The notes below the pieces were generated by a model. The model ran no database searches. It was not told where the DNA came from and was given only the letters and a program-made list of their open reading frames with translations. This document shows, piece by piece, positions 1 through 9,520 of a DNA stretch of 64,000 bases. Positions within the stretch are counted from its first letter, which is position 1, and every line of letters begins with the position of its first letter. This stretch comes from Strigamia acuminata (lineage: Eukaryota; Arthropoda; Chilopoda; Geophilomorpha; Linotaeniidae): contig OX442314.1 in assembly GCA_949358305.1 (NCBI GenBank), positions 56,677,369-56,741,368 on the forward strand, given 5' to 3'. The translations under genes were made by a program, and so were the position numbers.

Positions 1-2793
1 AGACTAATCGAAAGCGTATTGGGTGATATCCTGCATCAGTTTGTGTGGGCATACCTAGATGACATAGTTATTGCCTCTAAAACATTTGAAGAGCACATTG
101 AGCATATCGACCAAGTGCTCACCCGGCTGGCGAAAGCTGGGTTACACGTTCACCCGGGCAAGAGCAAGTTCTGTCGAAAGGAGCTTGCCTTCCTGGGTTA
201 TCGCATTGGAGTCAATGGTTTAGCTATTGGCCCCGAAAAAATCGATGCGATTAATCGTTTCCCACCACCCGAGGACGTTAAAGGTGTCCAACGGTTTATG
301 GGAATGATAAACTTCTTCGGCAGGTTGCTACCGGGTCTAGCTGAAGTGGCAGCCCCAGTTACCGACCTCCTGAAGAATGAAAACGAATTTGTATGGTCAA
401 ATGAGTGCAACATCGCATTTAATGCGATAAAGAGGATGCTGACGGAAGTCGGCGTAATGCCTCTACCCGACCTAAACCGGCCGTTCATATTACATACGGA
501 CGCCAGCAGAGTTGGGTTGGGAGCCGCGTTGCTTCAAACACACGTGCGCGACGGAGTCGAACAAGACCTGCCGTGCATGTTTATAAGTCGCAAACTCCAA
601 GGCGCTGAAAAAAATTACAATGCCACCGAGTTGGAGTGTTTGGCCGTAGTGTGGGCCATAAGGAAATTCAGAGATTATCTCGAATATACCAAATTTGTGG
701 TCCACACAGATCATCAAGCGTTACAATGGCTGATGAAATTAAAAGAGCCAGCCGGTCGACTAGCCAGATGGCAGTTAGAACTGATGGCATGCGACTTGAC
801 CATTCAATACAAGCCCGGCAAATATAACGTCGTGGCTGACGCTCTGTCACGGGCACCAGTGTCAGATCCAATCGACGCTGACGATGATGGCGAGGATGAC
901 TCCCGCATCATTTATTGCCCTACGAGTTGTCACCGTTGGGATTTAAGGAAGATGAATGAAATTCCCACCGCGTCTCCGGCAGATGTAAAATTCTGTGGAT
1001 TCTGGACGCGGTTATACCAACCAGCTGCTGACAATTACCCAAATGCAAAGAAGGAATTTAAGCTAGAACGGAGAATAAATGACCCGCTTCTAAGCGCCTT
1101 CCACGCCCGTGTCGGCAAGCAAATGCAAAGCAATCCCCCGACAAGGGAGGAAATAATTGTGCAACAAAAATTAGACAAAAAATGTCAGGACAGAGCTAGA
1201 TTCGTACTGACAGGAAAATATCCGCCCAACTTAACCAGAAGGCAGAAGCGTCGCTATGCACACGAATCCATAGATTACCTATTGGATGACGGCCTTTTGG
1301 TGAAACATCACCCAAATCACCAAGATGACTTGAGTGAATCGGACACCGCAGTAAAGGTAGTAATACCTGCTTCCTTAATCGGTCGCGTGCTGTGGTTGTT
1401 ACACGGGCACCCGCTTGCGAGCCATGCGGGAGTAAGCAGAACACTCTATCGTGCTACACAGCTTTTTCACTGGACAGGGATGAAAAAAGATATTGCTCTT
1501 TTTGTCCACCAATGTCAGCGATGTCAAGCGTGCAAGCCGAGGAGTAAATCACAATTCGAAACTATTTTCTTAGGGCCTTACGCGCCTTTTGATTGTTTAA
1601 GTGTCGATGTGATGGGCCCAAAACCCGTTACGGGAAATAAAAATGCGTACATTATCGTTATAATGGACGTGGCGACTCGTTGGCCCGAGTTGTACGCCGT
1701 CGCTAGACCTTCAGCAGAGAAAATCGTTGAATGTATCTACGACGTGGCGTTACCTTACGGATTTCCACGTAAAATAATATCCGATAACGGACCCCAATTT
1801 ATCTCGAAAATTTGGGGTAAGTTTTGTAAAAAATTCGGGATTGTGGCGTCACATACTTCGACCTACAATCCTAGAACAAATCCCGTTGAGCGACTCAACA
1901 GGGATATCAAATATGCATTAAGTATATTCACTGACATCCACAATAGGTGGGATGAATACTTGAGGGAGATCGCGTTCAGCATACGAACAACAGTCTCGAG
2001 GACGAGAGATTTTTCTCCGGCCTACCTCAACTTCGCCCGAGAGCTACGAGTGCCTTGGGACCCACGAGTGGCAGAGTCGGTAAATGTGGTGGACCCAGAG
2101 AAACCACATGAGTATGTGTATAAATTGGAGCAGACAATTTCGAGCACATACAAGCATATGATGGCGCACATTTTTAACATGCGTGACCGCATTTTACAAG
2201 ATAAAAGCGGTAGAAAATTCGTGAATTTCGAGATCAATGATTTGGTGTGGAAAGATGCACACACCCTCTCAAATGCAGCGAGAGGGATCACCGCCAGCTT
2301 GGCCGACAAGAGAGATGGTCCGTATGTAATCATCGGCAAGCATGGCGGTAACGCGTATAAATTACGCAAGCTCGAGGACAACACCGAGCAAAAATCGATC
2401 CAGGTATGAGAGTTAACTCCGTACATTCCGGAATTCCCGCAAGAAATGTGGGCCAAGGGCCAAGTCAAGTCAAAAACTGACGGCCAAATCGTCGATATGT
2501 TCGCTGACGAGTCGGAAAAAGCACCGCCAAGTGACAACGAGGAGTATTTCGACGCCCCTTCACCTCCGGTCAACGAGATCGTTGAATCCGTTCCGGATCC
2601 AATTTTGGTCGGGGGGGAAACAGGAGAAACTCCTGAAACAAACACAAAAAACACGGATAAAAAAGAAAACAATAATGAGGAGGTACAGACACAAAAAACA
2701 ACAAAAAATATCGTACCTGCCTCGATCCGTAACCTGCGACCAAAAAGAGATAATCCGTTTATAAAAGGCGGAAAGGTCGTAGGAAAGAAGTAA
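1..2793 (+). pseudogene. pol: Pol polyprotein of copy 1 (RT C-half, RNase H, integrase), nonsense-mutated
   Basis: The reading frame starts at base 1 and encodes the C-terminal part of a Ty3/gypsy Pol. Visible in order are the RT active site YLDD (about bases 52-63), the RNase H motif HTDAS (about 499-513), the HHCC integrase zinc finger (HPLASH, then CQRC) and the integrase DDE core (SVDVMG, SDNGPQF and the glutamate of NPVER). A TGA stop at 2407-2409 interrupts the frame where copies 2 and 3 have CGA (Arg). The same frame then stays open to TAA at 2791-2793 and encodes the usual acidic, Lys-rich Pol tail. The change is a C-to-T at a CpG. It removes about 128 residues after the integrase core and may damage rather than abolish function. 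The N-terminal protease half lies outside the window. Confidence 0.92.
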
Positions 2794-2939
2794 AATAAAT
2801 TACGAGTCGATGGCGGCACTAAAAATAAATTCTAATCGACCGATAGTGCAAGCCATCACGTTGCGAGACTCGAAGAAAATTTCGCTAAGTTCAACAAAGC
2901 GATGTCGGTCGAATTCACGTCACAAGATGGCGTGGAAAC

Positions 2940-3060
2940 GCGGGACCCGTAGCAAAATTATCGGCACGGGTCGGATACCGCGTGCAAAAGACCCCGTAGC
3001 AGCAGTCGCGCACGGGAGTGAGAACAAAGGAGACCCGTAGCGTAACATGCGCACGGGTAG
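2940..3060 (+). other. three tandem stem-loops between pol and ORF3 (copy 1)
   Basis: Three consecutive inverted repeats share the pattern CCCGTAGC ... GCACGGG: arms at 2945-2953 with 2964-2971, 2993-3000 with 3008-3016, and 3033-3041 with 3051-3058. The same block occurs in copies 2 and 3. It lies outside any long ORF, upstream of the first ORF3 exon. It could be RNA structure in the full-length transcript or a DNA element controlling a subgenomic transcript; the role is unknown. Confidence 0.6.
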
Positions 3061-3270
3061 GTGCGCACTAGTCTCAAACACCCGGGTTCTGGAGTATATT
3101 ACCCAGAATCCATCGCGATTACCTCGTGTTCACACGGACTTCCGCTTTTCACAGCTGATCGCTGCATTCGTGCGTGATCCTCGTTTTTAACGTTTTTATC
3201 GAGTTTTTTGAGATAGTTTTATCATCCTTTTTTCAATCGTGATTGAGCTTTTTTGTGCGCGCTCCTCGCC

Positions 3271-3360
3271 ATGGACGAGGAAGAGAACGACGTGCTTGCC
3301 ATCGAGCACGAGGACGAGGCAAACTGGGACCACGATGTAAACCAAGTCCCACCCGATCAG
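3271..3360 (+). CDS. ORF3 exon 1, acidic 30-residue leader (copy 1)
   Basis: An ATG opens a 30-codon reading frame rich in Asp and Glu (starts MDEEEND, ends VPPDQ). It finishes at CAG followed by GTAGAAG, a plausible splice donor in phase 0. Protein similarity with the corresponding exons of copies 2 and 3 runs up to this point and falls away after it, and each copy's unspliced frame then ends differently. That fits coding sequence that stops at the donor. Joined to 4195 it gives a 951-residue protein. I infer splicing from conservation and signal sequences; there is no transcript evidence here. Confidence 0.65.
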
Positions 3361-4194
3361 GTAGAAGTCGGCATCGGCACATGAGAATTAGTTCCGTGCT
3401 GCTGAAGAAGAAATTTTGTTGACTAATACCTGACATGAGTGCTTTGCACTCACAATAGCGTATAATTAATTATTAACCGCGATCGCTCACACGATCGTAT
3501 TTTTTTTCCTTGTTAATTTGTTTTCGGGGTGCGATCGTAGACTTCACGTCGCCTCGCGTCTCGAAAATTCCTCATGACATGAGTCACGAGCGAGACAATG
3601 GGCTCGAGCCATAAATAATTTTATGACAAGGGGAGAATATTCTGTAAAAGAATATTTTTCTCCACAAGTAATTTGACGCATCAAATTGATGCAACTTAAC
3701 ATTCGTACGATGAATTTTTCGATGTGTTAGATAAATTTAATTTGTTAAAAAATTAGACAGAGTCCGACTTCGGAATAATTCTTTATTAGGTTTATTTGTT
3801 TAATAAAATTTCGACAAGCACATTTATTGTGCAATTTTAGTAATAATTCACACCCGACGAACTCTTTTTACGAATGACTGATAATTATTAATTTAATTAT
3901 TAGTAATGTTCTAATTAACGTTAGAATTAATTTGAAGTAAAATCTGATGACAAAAATCCGGATTAAAGGCTCGATTCCGTCTCGCTGTGCGTTTTGGACA
4001 TGAGACAGATTTTTACGTGATGACTTCTCTTTTTCTATCCGACGAGGGACAATTCGTCCTACGTTTGCACCGATAGACAGGAATCGGTCTCGACGGACGG
4101 CTGCACGTATCGGCAACGTCCCTCGAAACCAACCATTTATCTACGTATTTAAATATTAACTTTTTATTAATTGTTTATTTCTCCATCCTTCCAG
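3361..4194 (+). other. predicted intron upstream of the long ORF3 exon (copy 1)
   Basis: This 834-bp AT-rich stretch starts with GTAGAAG and ends with a pyrimidine-rich tract and CCAG directly before ATG. It has no convincing ORF. The matching intervals in copies 2 and 3 are 781 and 844 bp. The copy 2 interval differs greatly in sequence while the flanking exons stay similar at protein level, as expected of an intron. Confidence 0.6.
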
Positions 4195-6960
4195 ATGGCA
4201 CTACGTAAAACATGGGGACCATTAGACCCCGCTTGCATCGCTCGTGGCGGGATATTTCGAGGCGCGCTGCCCGAATTTTACCGACGATGTTTCGGCGAAG
4301 ACGCCGACCCTTGGCGCCTACGAATACTACATTCCCGATGCATCGCCCGACGTTGGGTACGAGACTGCACGCTCCTGGACACGTTCCCGGAAGGGATGCG
4401 CGAAGGCATCGCCACAGAGTTAGCTCGTGACGATGACCCGAAATCGCCAATTTTCCACCCCGGATTGTCAAGTCAGTACACTGGCAACCCGGCGGAGGAA
4501 CACGTGCTGCATGCGTGGCGAGCAGCCGAGACAGAAGAGGCCCGTGAGGCCATCTATCAGCATTATAGACAACAGCTGGTGGATACCGCTGCGGCAGTGG
4601 CCGAGCGCATCCTCCAAAACGAGGGGATGACCGCGGATGATATTCATCTGTGGTTTGAGAGGCTGCGATTGGGAGAGAGTACGCCCCAGTGGAGACCTCG
4701 GATGGGAATTTTGACGTCCCAAGCCGAGATGTGGCAGCTCCACCACCTGGGGATTTTGGGGCCCAAGAGCAGCTACCCGCGGAAGCGCAAGCGCTCCAAA
4801 GGCGCCGGGGACAGCCAGTCGCGTTCCCCGGTGACAACCAAGAAGCAGCGTGTCGCTCAAAACACGACTGAAAGCAACGAAGCTGGGCCATCCACTAGTA
4901 CGGTGCGTGACCCTTCGCAGTATTCCCGACCGCGAATTTTCGTAAACCGTCAGATTAAAGACGGTAAGGAGTGCAAGGAGGTTTGGATGTCTGGTGATGA
5001 AGAGCGAGTCTCTCGTCCCAGCACTTCTAGACGTCCGCTGACTCATCGCGAGCAGCGGAAAAAAGATCGCAAGGAGCGATACTTCGCGAGGTGCGAAGCT
5101 CGGGGCCGTCCCATCCCCGAACCCGCCTACATCTCCAAGAGAGCGGGTCGACGAAGTGATAGCCAGTCAGGTGAGCGAAACGTCCCAGCGACAGATACGC
5201 GGGACCTTCGCGAGATTCTGACTCAGATGAAGCGGACGAAACTGACACGTTTCGATCCCGCGATGAAACACGCCAGGAAGATGGGTGTTGTCACCGACGG
5301 AAAGGTGACCCCACACGAGGTGGCAAGGTGGCTCGCAGACTACATAAATTCGCGACCGCGACCCGATGGCATGCCAACCGCCATCGTGCAGCCTTCGAGC
5401 TCCGAACAACATCTCCCGGCGCCCCAAGTCGCAATGACTGGGGTGCAGACGACGGAGACGCCACCACCGCCGACGCAGCCGCCACCACCGCTGCCGACGC
5501 CGACGCTGCCGACCAAGACGCAGCCGCCTCCGGACCTGCCGCCACCGTCGTTGTTGAATTCGAGCGATCCGCCGGATTTACCCACCGACCGCTCAGTCCC
5601 TCTCCCCGTTGGACAGAGCATTATGCAGGAATGTCGAGCCAATTTGACCGACATTTACAGGCCGAGCCGACCCCGACCCGGTTCCTCGGCCCTGTTCTTC
5701 GAGAGGCGAGACGAAGAAGCGCGATTCGCGAGAGAAGCCGCCAACCCGACTATCTCCGAGCTCTCAGCGTTTCGCTTCGTGATGGAAGACCCAAGAGTTT
5801 CCGCACCCGCCTTGCGAGGTGTGGATCAAGCCCAGCGATATTTCATCGAATGGGCAACGGCGATGATGAGTAAGCTCTCGTGTGCCTTCACTGCGGATTC
5901 AGAGCGATCGAATCCAGTGAATCGTCGCAGCCTACAGCTATCATTGACCAAGGTCATGATGCAGCTGCTAACCCCAGCACTCTTCGGAGAAGGGCGTCAG
6001 GCGATGGCCGCATGGTCTGTCGTGGACAGAGAGGGTGTACAGGTTCCCCGTGCACTCCTCGCAGAGTGGAGCTCCATTCTGCCCGACCCTGTGTTGACTC
6101 GGTACGAGCTAACCAGGGATGTGGTAAACCCCGAATTTGAGGGGTACAAGTTGCGAAGCACGGCGTTTCGTTACACCTCCGCCACCTGGACAGCGGCGCC
6201 TACCCAACAACTGCGCGCCTTGACCATCCAGACGGAAGAATCGGCAGAGGATGTAGAAATGGTGATCTCGCCGACGAGCGGAGTTCCGATTCCGCCACCG
6301 ATGCCTGCGGAGATATCCCCGCAAGGACCCGCCCTGTTCGAAGTGGCGGGTAAACCAAAGCGCTTGCTGTGCCGAACGCCACCCGTCAGGTCCGTCGAGC
6401 AAACGAAGCCGACACCGCCCGGGACCTCACCGGCCCGAGCGGCGACAACAACGCAAGCAGTGATTCCCGCGGCCACCCAGAAGCCGAAGCCGGCACCGCC
6501 TCCACCAGACTATTATGGGCGAATCATCGACGAGTTTCCCCATCTTTCGATGACGACGGCGACCAGGAGGTTTATCCTCGCGCAGCGGGACAAAGGCAAA
6601 TCGGTCTTCATCTGGCTTCACAACCAGATCCGGAAGACTAAAGACCTCATCTTCCACCAGAGGTTGCTGAGAGCCCACCGTGCGCCAGTGACGCCAGCGG
6701 AAGCCAATGCCATCCGGCATACGAACACCGGCTTCTCCGCCTACATCCCGAGCGTTTGGTTACACGAGAGGACGCGTGCCCCGCATGAGCCAGTTGACGG
6801 CCATGCATTATGTTTCATTACGGAGCATGAGGACCCCCGTGATCGGTCCTCGGCGCTAGTAGGCGATCTACCCGCGCCACCCGGCACTCAACCGCCTGTC
6901 CCTGGAGTGAGTTACGCCCAGGTGACGGACTCAGTGTCGGGTCCCCCAGGAAAGAAGTGA
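4195..6960 (+). CDS. ORF3 main exon, unknown protein of the gypsy element (copy 1)
   Basis: This long exon encodes 921 residues beginning MALRKTWGPLD. The chosen start is the ATG right after the predicted splice acceptor; an in-frame ATG 24 bases upstream lies in the intron and is not supported by copy 2. Seen in the protein are a conserved N-terminal region (about 1-190), a basic nuclear-signal-like PRKRKRSK (195-202), a charged Arg/Lys/Glu-rich stretch (about 270-330), a Pro-rich linker (about 420-455), a second conserved block (about 480-680), more Pro-rich sequence, and a conserved C-terminal block from about 780 (LSMTTATRRFILAQRDKGKS). No signal peptide, furin-like site or membrane segment is visible, so it is not a typical envelope protein. 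It sits in the env position, between pol and the 3' LTR. I do not recognise a family; a nucleic-acid-binding or nuclear role is only a guess from composition. Confidence 0.85.
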   Translation: MALRKTWGPLDPACIARGGIFRGALPEFYRRCFGEDADPWRLRILHSRCIARRWVRDCTLLDTFPEGMREGIATELARDDDPKSPIFHPGLSSQYTGNPAEEHVLHAWRAAETEEAREAIYQHYRQQLVDTAAAVAERILQNEGMTADDIHLWFERLRLGESTPQWRPRMGILTSQAEMWQLHHLGILGPKSSYPRKRKRSKGAGDSQSRSPVTTKKQRVAQNTTESNEAGPSTSTVRDPSQYSRPRIFVNRQIKDGKECKEVWMSGDEERVSRPSTSRRPLTHREQRKKDRKERYFARCEARGRPIPEPAYISKRAGRRSDSQSGERNVPATDTRDLREILTQMKRTKLTRFDPAMKHARKMGVVTDGKVTPHEVARWLADYINSRPRPDGMPTAIVQPSSSEQHLPAPQVAMTGVQTTETPPPPTQPPPPLPTPTLPTKTQPPPDLPPPSLLNSSDPPDLPTDRSVPLPVGQSIMQECRANLTDIYRPSRPRPGSSALFFERRDEEARFAREAANPTISELSAFRFVMEDPRVSAPALRGVDQAQRYFIEWATAMMSKLSCAFTADSERSNPVNRRSLQLSLTKVMMQLLTPALFGEGRQAMAAWSVVDREGVQVPRALLAEWSSILPDPVLTRYELTRDVVNPEFEGYKLRSTAFRYTSATWTAAPTQQLRALTIQTEESAEDVEMVISPTSGVPIPPPMPAEISPQGPALFEVAGKPKRLLCRTPPVRSVEQTKPTPPGTSPARAATTTQAVIPAATQKPKPAPPPPDYYGRIIDEFPHLSMTTATRRFILAQRDKGKSVFIWLHNQIRKTKDLIFHQRLLRAHRAPVTPAEANAIRHTNTGFSAYIPSVWLHERTRAPHEPVDGHALCFITEHEDPRDRSSALVGDLPAPPGTQPPVPGVSYAQVTDSVSGPPGKK

Positions 6961-6985
6961 TCGCTCAGCCCCACGGTCTGAGCTC

Positions 6986-6996
6986 GGAGGGGGAAG
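6986..6996 (+). promoter_or_regulatory. polypurine tract (copy 1)
   Basis: GGAGGGGGAAG sits directly against the start of the 3' LTR, the expected position of the plus-strand primer for reverse transcription. Copy 3 has the same tract with one difference. Confidence 0.85.
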
Positions 6997-8014
6997 TGTT
7001 GTGACCCGACTGGACCGGGGTCAACGAGGAGTTTCTCTCGTGACCTCGTTTCGGGTGTAAGGGGAGCCGCAAGCGCGTCTCCCTTCCCTCAGTGCATTGA
7101 CATCTAGTCAATGGACAGGCGTCTGCCCTGAGGGAGTGGGGATGGCTCGTCCACCCCACCATTGGGTGATTCCGGTCACCTGTCAACCCCGCTTTGTGCA
7201 AAGGAATGTGCCTTGCACTGAGCGGGCAGAACCAACACAACCATCAAACGAGAAACACACGTAAAACCCGTCGTCCTACAAGATCAGGCCCAAGTAAATA
7301 TACTGGGATTGACCAAGGACAAAGGACAATTTACCGTGAGTACGTTTGGTCAGTGTCAAACTCCGCAGAGTAACCTGCGAGATAAGATTACCACACTATT
7401 TTAGCACACCAGCTAGAAATAGTAAAAACCACTCCAGTTTAGCGAGTTGTGCAGACAAACGGTCGCACAAGCCTAAACTGCAGTAAAACCACGACGAGCG
7501 TTCCCGCCGCTGTGTGACCGCCGGGAGCCAGAAGAGTCCGCCGCTGTGTGATCGCCGGACACCACACAAAAACCTAGACAACAGACCGAAGTAAGCCTTT
7601 TAACTAAGCATTCACTCGCGCCCGACCAGCGTGAGCCCGAAGGACCAGCCAGAGACAAGCCGAGGACGCCATATTGCCACGCCGGCCCAAGACGACATCA
7701 CGTTGCCACAACGAGGACGCCATCTTGGACACGACCGAGACAACAGACGACCTCGCCGATTCCAGCCAGCTTTCATCTTACCTTTGCCTTTCCATTTCCC
7801 ATCACCCATTCCGATTTACCTTTTACTTACCCTTTATATATATATATATAAGATATATCTGTACATTGCCCCGCAGAATAAATCTATATTATATTTTACC
7901 TTTTATATCTGTGTAATCATTTCTTTGGGTAAACCGCTTGAGCAAAGCGGTAGTGAGTTAGTCGAATTAAGTAATCAACCCACGAGTTAGCGACGGTTAG
8001 AGTTGAGCGCGACA
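6997..8014 (+). repeat. 3' LTR of copy 1
   Basis: This LTR is about 1018 bp, begins TGTTGTGACC and ends GCGACA, giving TG...CA ends. It aligns over its full length with the LTRs of copy 3. A TATA-rich run lies at about 7835-7852 and AATAAA at 7877-7882, which places the U3/R boundary near the end of the first 850 bases. U3 carries several inverted repeats: a 37-nt hairpin at 7189-7225 and twin hairpins at 7502-7560. U5 has the small hairpin ACCGCTT...AAGCGGT near 7932. Confidence 0.92.
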
Positions 8015-9144
8015 AACTATAAATCGTTTTGAACTTGAATTGTTCAATTTGGACGACAAAATCCAGTCGCTCCGTATTGTAGCGCTTGAAACGCCTTGGA
8101 TAACAAAGCCTATTCAAACCATAATTACACGCAATCAAGTCGTCATTATCCATAGAAATAACACTAACTTCGATATACTTTTACTTCTAGGTGCTGACTG
8201 TATCGCGAAAATACTGTCCGGACGAGTGCAGAAAATCAAAGAAAATCTGGTGGCAATCGAAACACTGTTTGGTTGGACATTGATGGGGTCGTCGATAAAT
8301 GTCAGGTGTCACGTCCATGACAACGCTCGTTACTCGCGATTGCAGCGTCAACATCGAAACGCAACTTAACGAGAATCTACGGAGGTTCTGGGAACTCGAA
8401 TCACTGGGCATTCGTCATGAGAGCGAAGACGAGACGAAAACTGACCGGAACTCTTGCGCGATTCGGTTCCGTGAACAGATAGCACGCGAGGATGGGAGAT
8501 ATGTCGTCGCTTTGCCGTGGTTAGTCGATCCAAGCCAGTTGACTACGTAACAATTACGAGGTCGCCAAGCTCCGGTTTTGGAACCACCTACGGAAGTTTA
8601 AAAGGAACCCTAGTTTTTATCTGTCGTACAAGAAGATTTTTGAAGACCAAATTATTTAAGAGTGGAATAATTGAAGAGGTCAACGAACACGACCCCGAAC
8701 ACTCGTATTTCATGCCTCATCGTGCGGTGGTAGGTGAAGTACGGACGACGACCAAAATTCGCATCGTATTCAACTAAACAATCCCAAACGTCCAAAGGAT
8801 AAAATGAACTTTAGTTGAACGACTGTTTGAAACTATTAGTGCTATACAGGAAGGAATTATTCGCCTACCTGCCCGACATCGAAAGAGCCTTTTTGCAGTT
8901 GCTTCTGCGAAAGAATGACCGAAATTACGTGAGCTTTCAATGCGTGCCCGAAGATTGGAATGGACAAGATTTCGTAACGCCACGTGTTAGGCGCCAAACA
9001 CGAGAGGTTTTTGGCGTTTCTTCGAGCCCTTACCTGCTAAATGACTCCATTCAATTACATCTCGAGGAGATGAAAGAACAATATCCGGACACCGTGGAAC
9101 AGATAAAAGAAAAAATTGTTGTCAAACCAGTTTATAATAAATAA
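8015..9144 (+). pseudogene. BEL/Pao pol fragment, frameshifted
   Basis: Four overlapping open stretches in shifting frames read as one decayed BEL/Pao polyprotein. The first (8040-8369) has the aspartic-protease-end signature with LGADCIAKILSG and VAIETLFGWTLMG. The second has ENLRRFWELESLGI. The third has a sequence ending PHRAVVGEVRTTTKIRIVFN, typical of the start of BEL/Pao RT. The fourth has DIERAFLQLLLRKNDRNYVSF, an RT motif-A region. Frameshifts and stops near 8370, 8550 and 8780 show it is dead. The 3' LTR of copy 1 abuts its left end, so copy 1 probably inserted into it. The YXDD region and everything after it is missing. Confidence 0.8.
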
Positions 9145-9291
9145 AAATTGAAAATTGAAAATTGAAATGATAGTTAATGTTTACTTATAACGTCAAACAT
9201 AATTATTAATTACAAACATTAAACGGGTCACCACATTAAACATGTGCAAAAAATGTAGAAAAAATTTCTTATAAATATCAATCATCGATCA
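9145..9291. other. AT-rich spacer, nothing recognised
   Basis: This short AT-rich stretch has a small tandem run of AAATTGA near its start. I see no gene or element signature. Confidence 0.5.
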
Positions 9292-9520
9292 TCAAATAAA
9301 GTCAGCCCCAGTGAGCACACAAAAATCATCCTGCAATTATAAAAAAAAATTAGTTTAATTAAAAAATGAAATAAAAAATACGTACATAATATATGTGTTC
9401 TTGACAGCCTCTGCAGATTGTTGTCAGATAATCGTTTCCATTGACTACAGAAAATTGTACTTGGCGATGTTCAGTAACCTGGATAATGTCTCCGCACGTT
9501 TCGCAACTAAGAAAAAATCG
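9292..9520 (-). pseudogene. possible 3' end of a two-exon gene cut by copy 2
   Basis: On the minus strand an open frame runs from the copy 2 insertion point and contains CETCG and, about 30 residues later, CRGC, a possible zinc-binding pair of Cys motifs. It meets a donor-like GTACGT at 9385. A 55-bp AT-rich interval ends in TTGCAG at 9331, and the next frame gives a short tail ending in a stop at 9292-9294. Joined in phase these would form the last two exons of a small Cys-containing protein whose upstream part is missing at the LTR. The match is to splice signals and Cys spacing only. It could equally be chance. Confidence 0.25.

Larger units (their letters stand above)
1..8014 (+). mobile_element. 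Ty3/gypsy LTR retrotransposon copy 1, 5' part outside window
   Basis: The window opens inside the reverse transcriptase of this copy, just upstream of the YLDD motif. The order is pol, a structured spacer, a short acidic exon, an intron, the long ORF3 exon, a purine tract and the 3' LTR. It closely matches copy 3 (40570-53966) over its whole length. Pol carries a nonsense mutation, so this copy is probably not autonomous. The 3' LTR ends against a BEL/Pao fossil, which is the likely insertion target. The target-site duplication cannot be tested because the 5' end is outside the window. Confidence 0.95.

Noticed and set aside
2022-2819. 265-codon minus-strand ORF over the end of pol (also at 16992 and 47958)
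   Set aside because: It is a shadow of the conserved pol and its tail. The translation has no domain, and its variation follows the pol codons.
4171-4194. upstream in-frame ATG adding eight residues to ORF3
   Set aside because: It lies within the predicted intron next to the acceptor, and in copy 2 the frame upstream of the acceptor is different.
4175-5046. long minus-strand ORFs across ORF3 exon 2
   Set aside because: GC-rich codons of ORF3 keep other frames open. They are not conserved in copy 2.
4195-6960. envelope glycoprotein in the env position
   Set aside because: No signal peptide, cleavage site, Cys pattern or membrane helix; the protein is highly charged and Pro-rich.
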